NCBI GenBank assembly: GCA_012184525.1
Contig: WOFQ01000001.1
Location: 1,922,001-1,986,000 of the forward strand
Length of the DNA: 64,000 bases
Reading direction: 5' to 3'
Source of the DNA: Xenoacremonium recifei
Taxonomy: Eukaryota > Ascomycota > Sordariomycetes > Hypocreales > Nectriaceae
Shown in pieces: positions 34,529 to 44,601 of this stretch (its first letter is position 1; the number at the start of each line of letters is the position of its first letter). The translations under genes and the position numbers were made by a program. The notes below the pieces were generated by a model. That model saw only the letters and a program-made list of their open reading frames with translations, was not told the DNA's origin and made no database searches.

Positions 34529-35587
34529 TTAAGCCTTCTTGGGCTTGGGTCGGGGGAGACCCTGTGCCTTTCTAGCCTTGCGGTCCACGTCGGCCAGACC
34601 CTTGCTAGCCTTGACCAGCTGCACCACGTTGATGAACTGCTTGGCAGCCATGACGGGAAAGCTGACGCCGGCAATGATCCAGGGCCAGGTCGAGTCCATC
34701 TTGTTGGCGCGAGCGAGTTCGAGGGCGGCGGCGCTGAAGGGATCGGGGAAGATTTGGCGCAGGATCGACGTGTTGACCTGAGCACCGGGCTGGAGCTCGA
34801 TACCGGCTGTGTCCTCGACGGTCTTGGCGAGATGGGGGGAGAGAAGCGGCGAGGAGAAGGAGAGGAGGTAGAGAGCAATGAAGAAGAGCTCGTTGAGGGC
34901 GCATGTAATGAAAAGCACCGTCTAGTGACTAATTAGCTTCCACATGAGTATTTGATCGTGCGCTCAGCGTACCTTGTTGGTGTAGTAAAGGCTCAGGAGC
35001 CAGCTGTCGCTCTTGTCGATGGCCTTGTGGCTCGAGTTTGCGCCGCCAACGACGAGGGTCGCGTACATGTGCATGTAATGACTGGCCAGGTCGAGAGCGA
35101 TAGCGCCCTGGAAGATGATGGCCCATCGAGGGAAGGCCGACGAGAGGAAGACGATCAGACAGGCCGTGGTGCAGCGGTCCGTGACCATGTCGAGCATCGC
35201 ACCGAAGCGAGTCGACTGTTCGAAATAACGCGCAGCATATCCGTCGAGGGCATCGAGAAGGCAGGAGACGCTGTAGAGGAACGAGCACGTGCGAGGATGG
35301 AGGGGCATGTAGTAGAGAGACGCGACGGCGAGGACGATTCGACAGTAGCCTATGAGGATGTTAGCATCCAGTCTCTACGGAGCGTCGGGATCGCGCTCGC
35401 AGGCAACAAGATGCGACATACCGATGATGTTGGGCCAGAAGAGGAAGATGTTCTCTGGAGGGGCATCGTCCGGCTCTTCCGGAGCGTGATGGGCATTGCC
35501 GTTGCCATTCATAGCAATGTCATGATTTTCCTCACCCGCGGCAGCCTGGGCCTGGGCAGCCTGTCGTCGGGTCTGTCGCGCGGACAT
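34529..35587 (-). CDS. PIS1: Phosphatidylinositol synthase (CDP-diacylglycerol-inositol 3-phosphatidyltransferase)
   Basis: ER integral enzyme that joins CDP-diacylglycerol and myo-inositol to make phosphatidylinositol. Minus-strand exons in order: 35587-35422, 35349-34973 and 34921-34529; 311 residues. The CDP-alcohol phosphotransferase signature is complete: Asp88-x2-Asp91-Gly92-x2-Ala95-Arg96-x8-Gly105-x3-Asp109-x3-Asp113. NIFLFWPNIIGYCRIVL and SHYMHMYATL are typical of the inositol-specific subgroup. The N-terminal 45 residues are Gln/Ala-rich and variable. An ATG 51 bp upstream is in frame, but MSARQTRRQ matches the usual fungal start. The C-terminus is basic (RPKPKKA). A housekeeping, essential gene in yeast. 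Confidence 0.93.
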
Positions 35588-37327
35588 GACTATCTCGAGT
35601 GTCGATAAGGCGTCAGTTAGGTCGTCGTCGGATAGCAAGACGTTGTTATCATGGGCCGGCGTGCGCGATACGGGCGACAGCCGGATCAGGGGTCGTCTTC
35701 CGATGCTGCTGCTGCTGATGTGTTCTGGGAGAGCAGCTGAATGGCCAGTTCGTCGGGGGGCACGGGATTTGGGTGGCGCGTCAGGGTGAAGAAAGAAATA
35801 TCGGTAGTATCAAGGAGCGGATGAGAAGAGCAAGAAGATGTATTAAGGAGAGGAACGAAGTGCTGGGCGGCGCAATTTGACGTGGTGGATTATTAAAGTT
35901 CTTTCTGAGGTGATCTTTTGGCGGTGCCAGCGATAACTTGGGCCAGAAGCCAACAGGGGTCGAGGAAGACCTAGCTCTATGTGGAAGTGGTGCGGTGTGG
36001 AAGATAGCGCAGGTGGTGCTGAAATTGGTGGTGTCCTGCGGAGGTGCGCGCCAAGATTGGGACCCGGGCTGGACGCGCGAGCTCATGACTTACTATTGGC
36101 AAGCATGGACTGTTGTTGTCACGACACTTTTACGGACAATCTTGGCATTGATCACAGGCTCTTGATACGGTTCCGTTCAGCATCCTGAAAACCGGAATCT
36201 AGACTTCGATGTGATAAGGCTTTGAGACGGTGCCAACTTGGGAAGATAGGGGAAGGTCGAGGGCAACCAGGTGCGAATGCCTCCCGCTCCTTGTACAAAT
36301 GGGGGGGGTCGCAGATTGGAGAATCCCATTCCATCCCATCCCATCCTCTCAGTCCCAGTTTTGACAGCTCCCTCCCACCCCACCAAGAAGCTCTAGAAAG
36401 GATCACAAAATCTCACCTGCTTCTTCCGGCAGAATCGGCGCCATGTCACGAATCTATTGATGCTCTTGCGCACACGAGTAGATATCAGGTTGGCTCTTTT
36501 GACGCTACGCCCCGAACAATGGGAGATACCCGGCACGACGGCTGGATGCATATCAGAGAACCCTGATCAGCTGGCTTGAACTGCCTGCATTAGCGGCTGA
36601 TAAGCCGGTTCGACGTTCAACAGGCGCATCGAGCGGTTCTTCTCTTCGCACCGGTTCGTCTGTCGAACGCTGCACAAGTAAGTGCCCGTAAGGCATCCAA
36701 CTCGTATTATGGAACTTGAGCATTCTAGGCATGCCACCACGCGATCTGCCACGATTCCTCCGCCAGGCGCGGCGCCACGCACGTTGCTGGGCCGTCCCGT
36801 GGGATTGCGAGGGGTTCTTCATGTCGTATACGTACGATAACACGCCATCCTAAACCCGATGCTTGGAGCCGCGACGGATCCATGCGGCACTCGTCTCGGG
36901 CCGTCTTCACCGCACCCTGTTGGCCATCAGCAGCTTGCCGAGGCTCTCAACAACTTGAATTACGGCGACGGATGAGATACAATGATGCGCAGGATCCGTG
37001 TAAGTCACCGCCAGGTCAACGAGAGTTGCAGCGAGAGATGCTCCCACCCGATATCGCCAGTTGTCACGTGATACCATACAGACCGTTTACTATATTGCAC
37101 TTCCATCCACCTGTCTAAGCTGGCAGAAAGTAGTATGGGCTGACATCTAGCGGTTTCGTCTCACACATCAGACATTCTGTAAATGCACCAAGTCTTAACA
37201 GCCCGCCAGATCGAAGACTCACTTCAAGAAAATGGATATTCCTGGTGATCCTGTTACAACGAGCTACTAGTTCCGAATCTTTTCAAGCCCTATAACGAAG
37301 AGACGACAAAACGGACCTCCTAACAGT
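35588..37327. other. Intergenic region
   Basis: About 1.7 kb between the 5' end of PIS1 and the 3' end of the Zn2Cys6 gene. It has a G run near 36300 and short frames without similarity. Nothing else is visible. Confidence 0.5.
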
Positions 37328-38656
37328 CTATAGTGACCCGCCTTTGCTTAAAAACCATCCCCTGACCTCCTCTATGCCCTTAATAGCCGTCAACAGTACC
37401 CTGTCGTATACGTCAACGTCATCGGCTTCAGCCTCGTCCAGAAAACTTTCCACGTTTGAGACAGTGACCAGAAAGTGCTTGCGCTGCTCCCATACTCTCT
37501 GGAAGTCGACCGCATTGGCAGCCTTCCATAAGTGTGCTGATCCTGTCCAGACGCAACTGTCGCACACACGCTGATCACAAATGGGTGGGATCCTTAGCCC
37601 TTGCGGCTGAAGTCGCGCATAAAGCTGCATCATAAAAGTAGTAACAATGACTGTCCGTTGTGCAGACTCATGAAGGATCCATGAGGACCAGAAATCACAC
37701 GTTGCAGATAGAGGATAGAGTGGGAGATGGGACGTCTCTGGAAATGCTTCCCGACTTCCTCCTGGTAGAAGATACTGAAGTAGGTCAAGAACAGTGGCCG
37801 TAAGATGCGGCATTGCTTGTTCTGCAGCAGCTCTTGTTGAGACGTCTTTGTCGAATAGACGCATGATCTGATATAGTAGCAGAGCTTGCGTTCGAGCCAG
37901 AGCATCCAGGATACTCGTGGATGGTAGCAGCGAGTCAATAATGAGCTCGCTAGCTCTATTATTGACAGTTCGTAAGAAGGAAGCTTCATTGCTAGAGTTC
38001 TTAGCCTCATAAAGAGCACAGCAAGCCTGAGCGTCTTGCATACTCCGTGGCATCTCATCCCTATAAAGCTGCGGATGACACCATGGAGTCGCATTCTCTT
38101 GCACCATGCGCTTCGGCGCACGAATCATCTCGTCCAAAGAGTACCGAAATCGCCGTTCCATGACAGCCCAAGACATAGTCTCGGGCCATGACGATTTCGG
38201 CCGTGAGGAGGTCAAATATGACCCCACGGGCGAAATGAAACTGTAAAGGGTTCTTGGAGATGCAACTAATGGCAGTTCTGTTTGACGAAGAGTTGAATAA
38301 CCTTCTAAACCAATACTGCCAACGTCGAGAATATGGCCATAATGACTTGTGTCTAAGCCGAACCATACTGACGGCAGCACCTCCCCTACTGCCACATCAG
38401 AGTTGCTTCGGTCGACTTGATCGTTTAAGAAGAAGCCATTGCCATCGGGAGCTTTCAGGGTTCTTGTAGTGCGGCGAGGTTTTCTCTGGGCCCGCTCAAC
38501 AGGGCCTGCGTAGCGGCACTGGACATCAAGTCGCGAACACCTTTGGCATGCGGGCCGACCAAGATCGCATCGGCGTTTGGCTCTGATGCAGTTGGTGCAA
38601 GACTTTCTACGAGTCGAATGACCAGGGTGCTTCACGGTGACACACGACCTCGTCAT
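37328..38656 (-). CDS. Zn2Cys6 transcription factor
   Basis: Nuclear fungal-type regulator of 442 residues, intronless as read. The binuclear zinc cluster lies at about residues 20-48: C-TN-C-IRAKRR-C-DLGRPA-C-QR-C-SRLDVQ-C (spacing 2-6-6-2-6), followed by a basic linker (RAQRKPRRTTRT). The rest is a helical effector region without an obvious full fungal_trans domain; it resembles the short C-terminal type found in secondary-metabolism regulators. It is divergent from the NmrA-like gene at 39152, and the 495-bp region between them has repeated CGG-N4-CCG sites, the kind bound by dimers of such proteins. That suggests this regulator controls itself and its neighbour, which is inference. Confidence 0.8.
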   Translation of the reverse strand: MTRSCVTVKHPGHSTRRKSCTNCIRAKRRCDLGRPACQRCSRLDVQCRYAGPVERAQRKPRRTTRTLKAPDGNGFFLNDQVDRSNSDVAVGEVLPSVWFGLDTSHYGHILDVGSIGLEGYSTLRQTELPLVASPRTLYSFISPVGSYLTSSRPKSSWPETMSWAVMERRFRYSLDEMIRAPKRMVQENATPWCHPQLYRDEMPRSMQDAQACCALYEAKNSSNEASFLRTVNNRASELIIDSLLPSTSILDALARTQALLLYQIMRLFDKDVSTRAAAEQAMPHLTATVLDLLQYLLPGGSREAFPETSHLPLYPLSATCDFWSSWILHESAQRTVIVTTFMMQLYARLQPQGLRIPPICDQRVCDSCVWTGSAHLWKAANAVDFQRVWEQRKHFLVTVSNVESFLDEAEADDVDVYDRVLLTAIKGIEEVRGWFLSKGGSL

Positions 38657-39151
38657 GCTTAGACAAATAAATTATCGTCTGCAATTGTTAAGTATGGGAT
38701 AGGGGTATTCTCGAAAATGGCTCGGATTTGCTGAGGCGGAGAAACTCGACATGTGGCATGAGAGATATTGAAGCGGACTTTTCAAGATGCGGAGTTCCGG
38801 ATGGCGGCAATTGGCGGGTTTGACTACATTTTGAGTGCGGAATTCCGTCCCTACAACGCTTGACTTCATTAAGAAAGGGCTACATAAATATTTGATCTAA
38901 AATATCATCAAAGCCTCTCTTTAGAGATAGGCTTGACTCTGCGGAGTTCCTGACGTACATATATATTGGAGCTAACCTATTCGCTAACAGTGCCACATCG
39001 CCACAGCTGCCATTACCAATTCAAAGAATGATGGTAGGGAAAGAGAATAGAGACTTATATAATGAAAATCTGTTCCTAGGAACGATGTCCCAATCAAGCC
39101 TTCTACTTCTACTTGAGAACAACTTAAGCTCATTCTGCAAACCCACTTGAA
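38657..39151. other. Divergent promoter between Zn2Cys6 and NmrA-like genes
   Basis: A 495-bp AT-rich divergent promoter. It carries three TGCGGARTTCC repeats (listed separately). No coding sequence is visible. Confidence 0.6.
38789..38950. promoter_or_regulatory. Repeated CGG-N4-CCG candidate operators
   Basis: CGGAGTTCCG at 38790-38799 and CGGAATTCCG at 38838-38847 are inverted CGG triplets with a 4-bp spacer, a layout typical for Zn2Cys6 dimers. A third, half-conserved copy (CGGAGTTCCT) lies at 38942-38951. All three share TGCGGARTTCC. They sit between a Zn2Cys6 gene and an NmrA-like gene read in opposite directions. Confidence 0.6.
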
Positions 39152-40072
39152 ATGGCAACTCCGACTGTCTTCATCACCGGTGCAACTGGTACTGTTGGCG
39201 GAGCTCTTGCCCGTCAACTCAGGGCTATCAACTGGGGCGTCCATACTACGGCCAGAAACATCGACTCCCCGGCGGCAAAGGCCTTGTCATCCATTGGAGT
39301 CAAGATTACTAAGGGTGATTGGAACGACGTGTCTGCGCTTGAAGAGGCCATCGCGGGCTGTCAAGGCCTCTTTATCAATCTCTACCCAACTCTCGACGAA
39401 CCTTCACGAGAACACAAGCAAGCGGAAAGTATCACGGGCATCGCTCGAAGCTTAGGGGTGAAGCAAGTCGTCCACTCGGGACTTTTCCCGATCCAAGACC
39501 TGTCCGACCCCGATAGCCTTTACTCTCAGGTCCGCGCGGCCAAATCTCGTATCGAGGAGAGCACAAAAAGTACAGGATTCACGCATTGGACAATTCTTAG
39601 GCCTGGATTTTTCATGCCGAACTTCTTATTGAACAGAGTGCTCCAATTTCAGGGGGCTACGGAGACGGGCGTCTTTACATCTGCTTACCGTGCCGATACC
39701 CGCCTTCCTCTAATCGACCCAGAGGACATCGCCAAGTTTGCCGTTGCAGCCTTCCAGAAACCCGACCAGTTCGGTGGGAGAACAATTGAGCTTGCATCGG
39801 AGATACTCACATTCGATGAGTGTCTAGCGGCGATCTCGAACACGACAGGGTTGAAGCTACGCGGCAATTACCTGTCGGAGGAAGAGATTGAAAAGCAGCT
39901 TGGAACAAATATAATGATTAAAAGCCAATTCTCTAGCCGTGACATGGCTGAAATGGTGGACCTTGAGGATGTGCGGAGCTGGGGCATTTCGATGAACACT
40001 TTTGGAGACTTCTTAGAGCGAGAGAATGAGGCGGTCCAGGCAACATACCGCAACGTAGGTCGGGAACTGTGA
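39152..40072 (+). CDS. NmrA-like NAD(P)-binding family protein
   Basis: Atypical short-chain dehydrogenase (NmrA/HSCARG-like) of 306 residues, intronless. The dinucleotide-binding loop GATGTVGGALARQL lies at residues 10-23, after the first beta strand, and is followed by TTARN, where an Arg often selects NADP. The central strand region KQVVHSGLF and the ILRPGFFMPNFLL segment are family hallmarks. Members act as redox sensors, co-regulators or true reductases; there is no clear Tyr-x3-Lys catalytic pair here, which favours a sensor or an atypical enzyme. It is divergent from a Zn2Cys6 regulator with repeated CGG-type sites between them, so the two are probably co-regulated. The substrate is unknown. 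Confidence 0.85.
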   Translation: MATPTVFITGATGTVGGALARQLRAINWGVHTTARNIDSPAAKALSSIGVKITKGDWNDVSALEEAIAGCQGLFINLYPTLDEPSREHKQAESITGIARSLGVKQVVHSGLFPIQDLSDPDSLYSQVRAAKSRIEESTKSTGFTHWTILRPGFFMPNFLLNRVLQFQGATETGVFTSAYRADTRLPLIDPEDIAKFAVAAFQKPDQFGGRTIELASEILTFDECLAAISNTTGLKLRGNYLSEEEIEKQLGTNIMIKSQFSSRDMAEMVDLEDVRSWGISMNTFGDFLERENEAVQATYRNVGREL

Positions 40073-40134
40073 AGAAACATTTGGGAAACAGAAAAAAATG
40101 ATAGTTACACACACAATGTGCCCAAAATGAATTA

Positions 40135-40536
40135 TTACAGAGTATAGAAGAAAACAGGTTGCCTGTCTCCCACATCCTCCATCTCCGCATCGGACTTATT
40201 CACCGTCCAGTGATCGCATTTCCTGGCCTTTCTCTTTTTGTTCTCGATATTCAAGAGGATGAAGTTTAAAGTGCGGCCGCAGAAGAGGCCAAAGAATGAG
40301 AAGCCAAGAATGACTCCATAGGCGATATAGATTACACGTCTTCGACAGCGCCATACATTTTCTGGACGACACCAGTCATGGTTACAGTCACCAAGTTCTT
40401 CGTTTTGCCTGAAAGAGGCAGTGGAAATAACTTGTTGTGAGGAGTAGATGGTGCGCGGTGTCTCTAAAGGACTCGCTTCTCTGCTCAAAGACCCGGATGC
40501 CGAGCAGTGCCCATAGGTCTTGGATACTGCTAACAT
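40135..40536 (-). CDS. Possible small single-span membrane protein
   Basis: An open frame of 133 residues with one clear hydrophobic stretch (VIYIAYGVILGFSFFGLFCG) around residues 68-88, flanked by Arg-rich sequence (RCRRR) and a charged tail (ENKKRKARK). No family is recognised. It ends about 60 bp from the NmrA-like stop on the opposite strand. It could be a lineage-specific small gene or a chance frame. Confidence 0.3.
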   Translation of the reverse strand: MLAVSKTYGHCSASGSLSREASPLETPRTIYSSQQVISTASFRQNEELGDCNHDWCRPENVWRCRRRVIYIAYGVILGFSFFGLFCGRTLNFILLNIENKKRKARKCDHWTVNKSDAEMEDVGDRQPVFFYTL

Positions 40537-41579
40537 CCTCTCCTCCGCTACTTCTCATTTTCACTAAGCGGGGTAATCATCCGGAATCTGGGGTCCGCGA
40601 ACGCGGGGAATGGGGTATTGTTTGCCAGTCCTGAGTTAGGAGGTGGATGGATCATAACTCAGGCTTGCATGGCCTTGTTTCAGTGGTGTTGAGCATGTCT
40701 GAGACAAGTCCGATCACCATCATGACGGGTGTGCTACCACCGGTTGAGCTTAGTTAGTGCTCTAGGATCCTTCCACTATTTTGGCTGAGAGTCAGGAGAC
40801 CCTGAGAATTAGGAAATGAACTACATTTGTCCGAGACCACCGAAATACGACTGCTACTTACTTCCCAACCGGCTTTCCAGGGCCATTCGTCGCTAGATTG
40901 TACCGGCTGTTCGCATTGAGCAGATGACCGTGTCCCATCCAGTAAATAGGGTTGCTTTGCCGAAATTCATAGTCTTAGCCGGAGTGCCAAGAAACTAGAT
41001 TAGCAGGGGTTCATTGACTGTAAGACATTGTTTGCAACTGAGGGTTAGGGTCAGTCGGGAGTATATGTCAAGACCAAGGACTAAGTCCAGGCAAATAAGA
41101 TCATAATAGGGACTTAGGTTTAGATCAGAGTTAATCTAGTTATTTTTCCTTTCTTTCAGATGAATCCATCTAAATCCTAAATTATGAGGTTAGGCTTTCT
41201 TATTAAATAGCGCCACAAGATCGTATTAGTGGAAGAATGACTGTCCTCTTACTGAAAAGATTTGTTGGTGCAGTGCAGAGATGGGCGTAGAGATAGTAAA
41301 ACCGGGACGATACTATTTTAAATCTCCATTGATATCGATAACGTTAAAGTCCTTACCCAGTCGAAATGTCCTGAGACCCCCTTGTGAGAGGCTTCAAATG
41401 CCCAAAGAGCCACACGATCTCTCGTGCCACCACGCCAATATTGTCACCCATGAAATATTACCAGTAACTAGGAACATAATACCTGGAAGATGGTACAAGC
41501 TACTCGCCCGGTGTATCAATTTCCTACTCAATTCCGCCACGAAAGACGTACCAACCTCCTAATTCCGCTCTGTGAGGAG

Positions 41580-41651
41580 CCTCACAGCGGTACATGTCCG
41601 AATTATCCGAGACCAACATGACTCCAACCTCATCTGAAACGATAGTGCCAG
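41580..41651 (-). pseudogene. Decayed 5' fragment of a second DUF1338/HglS-like gene
   Basis: An ungapped 72-base comparison with the 5' end of the intact HglS gene (46874-46945) gives 46 identities, including 14 in a row. The fragment reads, on the minus strand, TIVSDEV then SDMYRCEAP, against TVTSSEV and SDMYRREVP in the intact gene, in the same frame and at the same spacing. Several differences are G-to-A on the plus strand. Reading on, stops appear within 40 codons and similarity fades. I infer a relic of a duplicated gene. Confidence 0.55.
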
Positions 41652-42240
41652 CTCGAGTAGACGTGATCGCATTTAGTCGTTACATAGGAGAAGCTGAGGC
41701 GAAACTAGTGACTGTAGTAATAGTCTAAGTGAAGAGCGAATGAAGGTCATCCCAGATCACCATTCACCGCCATTTGAAGTTATGCTTTTTTCTCTTATAT
41801 CAGGGTCTTGTACCCCATAACTACCCGGGGAAGTTTTCCTATTTGGTGCAGTGGCGATGGAAGTGCCGAGCTGTATATGCACGTGGGATTTGCCCAAGCC
41901 CTAATGTATGTTTGATCGCTGTCCCTCGCATACCATATAGCCTGAGTTCTTGCAGCACTGGGCCTGAATTAGCTTGGCCGCGTCACTGCCTTACTTATAT
42001 AAGGTAAGGGGCTCGCTGCGTTTGGCGCTTGAATGATCCGAGCTCTTAGAAAATACGTCTATGCAGAGTTGTGCGCATGCAAGGGTGTTCTGGACCCTTG
42101 ATTAATCCCTGTCATTAGGGATCTTGAGCTTCGATCTAACTAAACAATCTCTTCTTTGGTAATTGAGCTCTTCCGTGGTTGGTTGACTACACCATGCTTG
42201 TTTTGAAGCTATTGATGCATATCCAAATAGCTTAGAAAGA

Positions 42241-42258
42241 GGCTGGCTGGCTGGCTGG
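42241..42258. repeat. GGCT tetranucleotide repeat
   Basis: A short perfect (GGCT)n tract in intergenic DNA upstream of the GLEYA gene. Confidence 0.75.
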
Positions 42259-42709
42259 ATAGATCGGCATCTAAAAGCCGAGGGTTACGAATCCTTTACC
42301 CACCCAAGCTGTGCGGCATTCTAGACCAGCGATATGAACTGTTTGCTTTTCACGGGCTTTCCTTCCGGGTGGGTCTGAAATATTGATTCCCCTTCTGGGA
42401 ATTTCCCGAAGAGCTGATACTCCTCCAACGGAGTGAGCGATGTGTTAATTGAGCCTGATTCGAGACAGCATCGTGACCTATAGCGGAGTCGCAACATAAC
42501 CATCACTAATTTTGATGGTCCAGACCTGAAATCATCATGTTCCAGACTGTACAGTCTCAATCGGCCTTGACGTCTTACAACCAGGCTGGCTTTGGAGAAA
42601 CTTATAAATAAAGGCATGTGTTGACCGCAAATCGCTTTGTCTTGACCAGATCATTCAAGAGAGCTTTACAAGAGGACAAGAATTGTCTTTTTCAAAAAGA
42701 TAAAAAAAA

Positions 42710-43932
42710 ATGCGGGTTTCCTCTGCTCAGATTGGGCTTCTGGGCCTTGCCCTTGTGGGACAGATCAATGCCTCGCCAGTGAATCTGATCACCGAGCTGG
42801 AATGCCTTGCCGTTGAGGTTGTGGCAAAGGCTCTGGCGGGATGCTCAACCGCTACACCCTTTTGCTCGTCCTTCTTGGGTATCTCTACAGTCACGAAGAC
42901 TGCTACAGTTGTCAGTTCTGCCACGACTACTCTGATGACCACGAAGACTACTGGTACTTCAACAATCACGGTTGGCACCGTCACAAGCACCGAGACAGAG
43001 TACGTAGCTCACTTTCCACCCACGGGAATCAAATAAACTGAACATGCTCTAGGACGGCGTCCGTCACAACCTGCATTCTGTCAGCGGTAGAGAAGCGCGA
43101 CATCAACCCCCGGATGGCCATCCCCGCTGCCTTGTCGAAATATGCCAACTCACAGATCACGAGTGCCTGCGAGTGCCTGGGCCTTCCTACCCCAACCACA
43201 ACTACGACTACCACTGTCAAGGCGACTCAGACTGCTACGAGCATCATCAACGTGGCCGCCTCGACTGATGTCACTGCGACGGTGACCGTCACTGTCACAA
43301 CTACCTCCACTGATATCTCTTGCCCTACTCCCAGCCAGTGCGGCAACCAAGGCCTGCAGTTTGCCGAGTACACCAACGACCAGGGTGATAATGACGATAG
43401 CGACTACAGCCAGTTTGACCCTACCGTTTATAAGACTGAGACACCCAACTTCAGCGGTGTGACTTCTACTGCTGGTGGCATTGATGCTAGTGGTGGTGAG
43501 AATATCACGGTCTACGGAACTAGCTACGAGTTTGACAGTGATTACTTCGTCTTGGACCACCGTGGATATCTCTTTGCAGCTATCACTGGTACTTATACCA
43601 TCACTGTTTCCAGTGTCGACGATGCGTCCTTCTTCTGGCTGGGGTCTGACGCTTATTCCGGATGGACTCGGGATAATGCCGATGCCTCTATCATCTACTA
43701 CGATGGACCAGGGAGTGGCAGTGCGACTGTCGATCTTGAGGAGGGCGATTACTTGCCAATCCGCATTATGTTCGCCCAGGCTCAGGGTAATGCCATCTTC
43801 CAGGTCTCGATCCAGGATCCCGATGGAACCGTGTTCTTGAGCTCAAGCACGGAGGACTCTCCCTACCTGATCCAGTACTCTTGCGACGGCACCACTGCTC
43901 CAGAGTACCCAGCTTGGGGCCAGGAGTCTTAG
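42710..43932 (+). CDS. Secreted GLEYA-domain adhesin-like protein
   Basis: Predicted extracellular or wall protein of 389 residues. Exons are 42710-42999 and 43053-43932 (53-bp intron), joined at TET-E-TASVTTC. A signal peptide (residues 1-21, ending QINA) is followed by a Thr/Ser-rich stretch with repeated TxT and a TTTTTTT run, likely O-glycosylated, interrupted by a Cys-containing block (NSQITSACECLG). The C-terminal 160 residues (DSDYFVLDHRGYLFAAITGTYTIT, then DDASFFWLGSDAYSGW) match the GLEYA/PA14-like carbohydrate-binding fold of fungal adhesins. There is no hydrophobic GPI-type tail, so it may be secreted. It might act in surface attachment; the ligand is unknown. Confidence 0.85.
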
Positions 43933-44601
43933 AAAATGGCTGGGATAGCTTATAGCGTCGTGGTTTCAGGGTCACGTGCGGTGGAATTAAGTTTGACATA
44001 AGGGATCAGGACGGGAAGAACCGATTGATGAAAGTACGATTAAGTACCTATATGAATTAATTCTACGGATCTCATAATAGTGTCCTCAACCACTACCTAG
44101 GTGATTGATGCAATTGTTAGTTGTTAAATTCGCTCAACTACCACCAGTGCCCCTGCTCCTATATAGCATCTGCCACCATGACAAACCCAGCAACATTTGT
44201 GCCCACGAGGAGGCTGGGCAATTCCCCTTCCTCCTTCTTCGTGTATTTTATGGCCTTTTGCAACCCAAAAATCCATACAAAGCCCCATGGTAACTAATCT
44301 CAAGTGTCTCGAGCGGGTAGTCAATCCGGACTTGTGGACAACCCTCGGACATGGAGACGGACTCATCTGCCGGCTCCTCCCGACTACCGGAGGTGATTCC
44401 ATTAGCAGGGGAAATGTTTAGTCTCAAAAACATAATTTACATGGTATCCAGCGGCCTACAACTCATTTAATAATATCAGAAAATTGAGTCGAAATTAAAG
44501 GGGATGCTATAAGTATCATTTGCTCCATGTCCGCTCCCTCTCCTGGAATCATATTTATTGAAAACCACCATCTTTAACATACGCACCTCATTTGAGGGAG
44601 A
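43933..44601. other. Intergenic region and racemase promoter
   Basis: AT-rich 0.67-kb spacer between the GLEYA gene and the racemase, both on the plus strand. It contains the CGGACWTG cluster at 44325-44366 (listed separately). No gene is seen. Confidence 0.55.
44325..44366 (+). promoter_or_regulatory. CGGACWTG candidate operator upstream of the racemase
   Basis: TCCGGACTTG (44325-44334), TCGGACATG (44345-44353) and ACGGACTC (44358-44365) lie about 240-275 bp upstream of the racemase start. The first is the exact complement of CAAGTCCGGA at 47231-47240 and the second of CATGTCCGA at 47242-47250, both in the HglS/regulator promoter. Confidence 0.55.

Larger units (their letters stand above)
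40073..42709. other. AT-rich intergenic region with an HglS relic
   Basis: About 2.6 kb. It contains a possible small membrane-protein frame (40135-40536) and a short decayed fragment of a second HglS-like gene (41580-41651), both listed separately, plus a GGCT repeat at 42241-42258. The rest is AT-rich with frequent stops in all frames. Confidence 0.5.

Noticed and set aside
42276..42310. tRNA-like GGGTTACGAATCC
   Set aside because: The T-loop has an extra base and no acceptor stem or anticodon arm pairs up.
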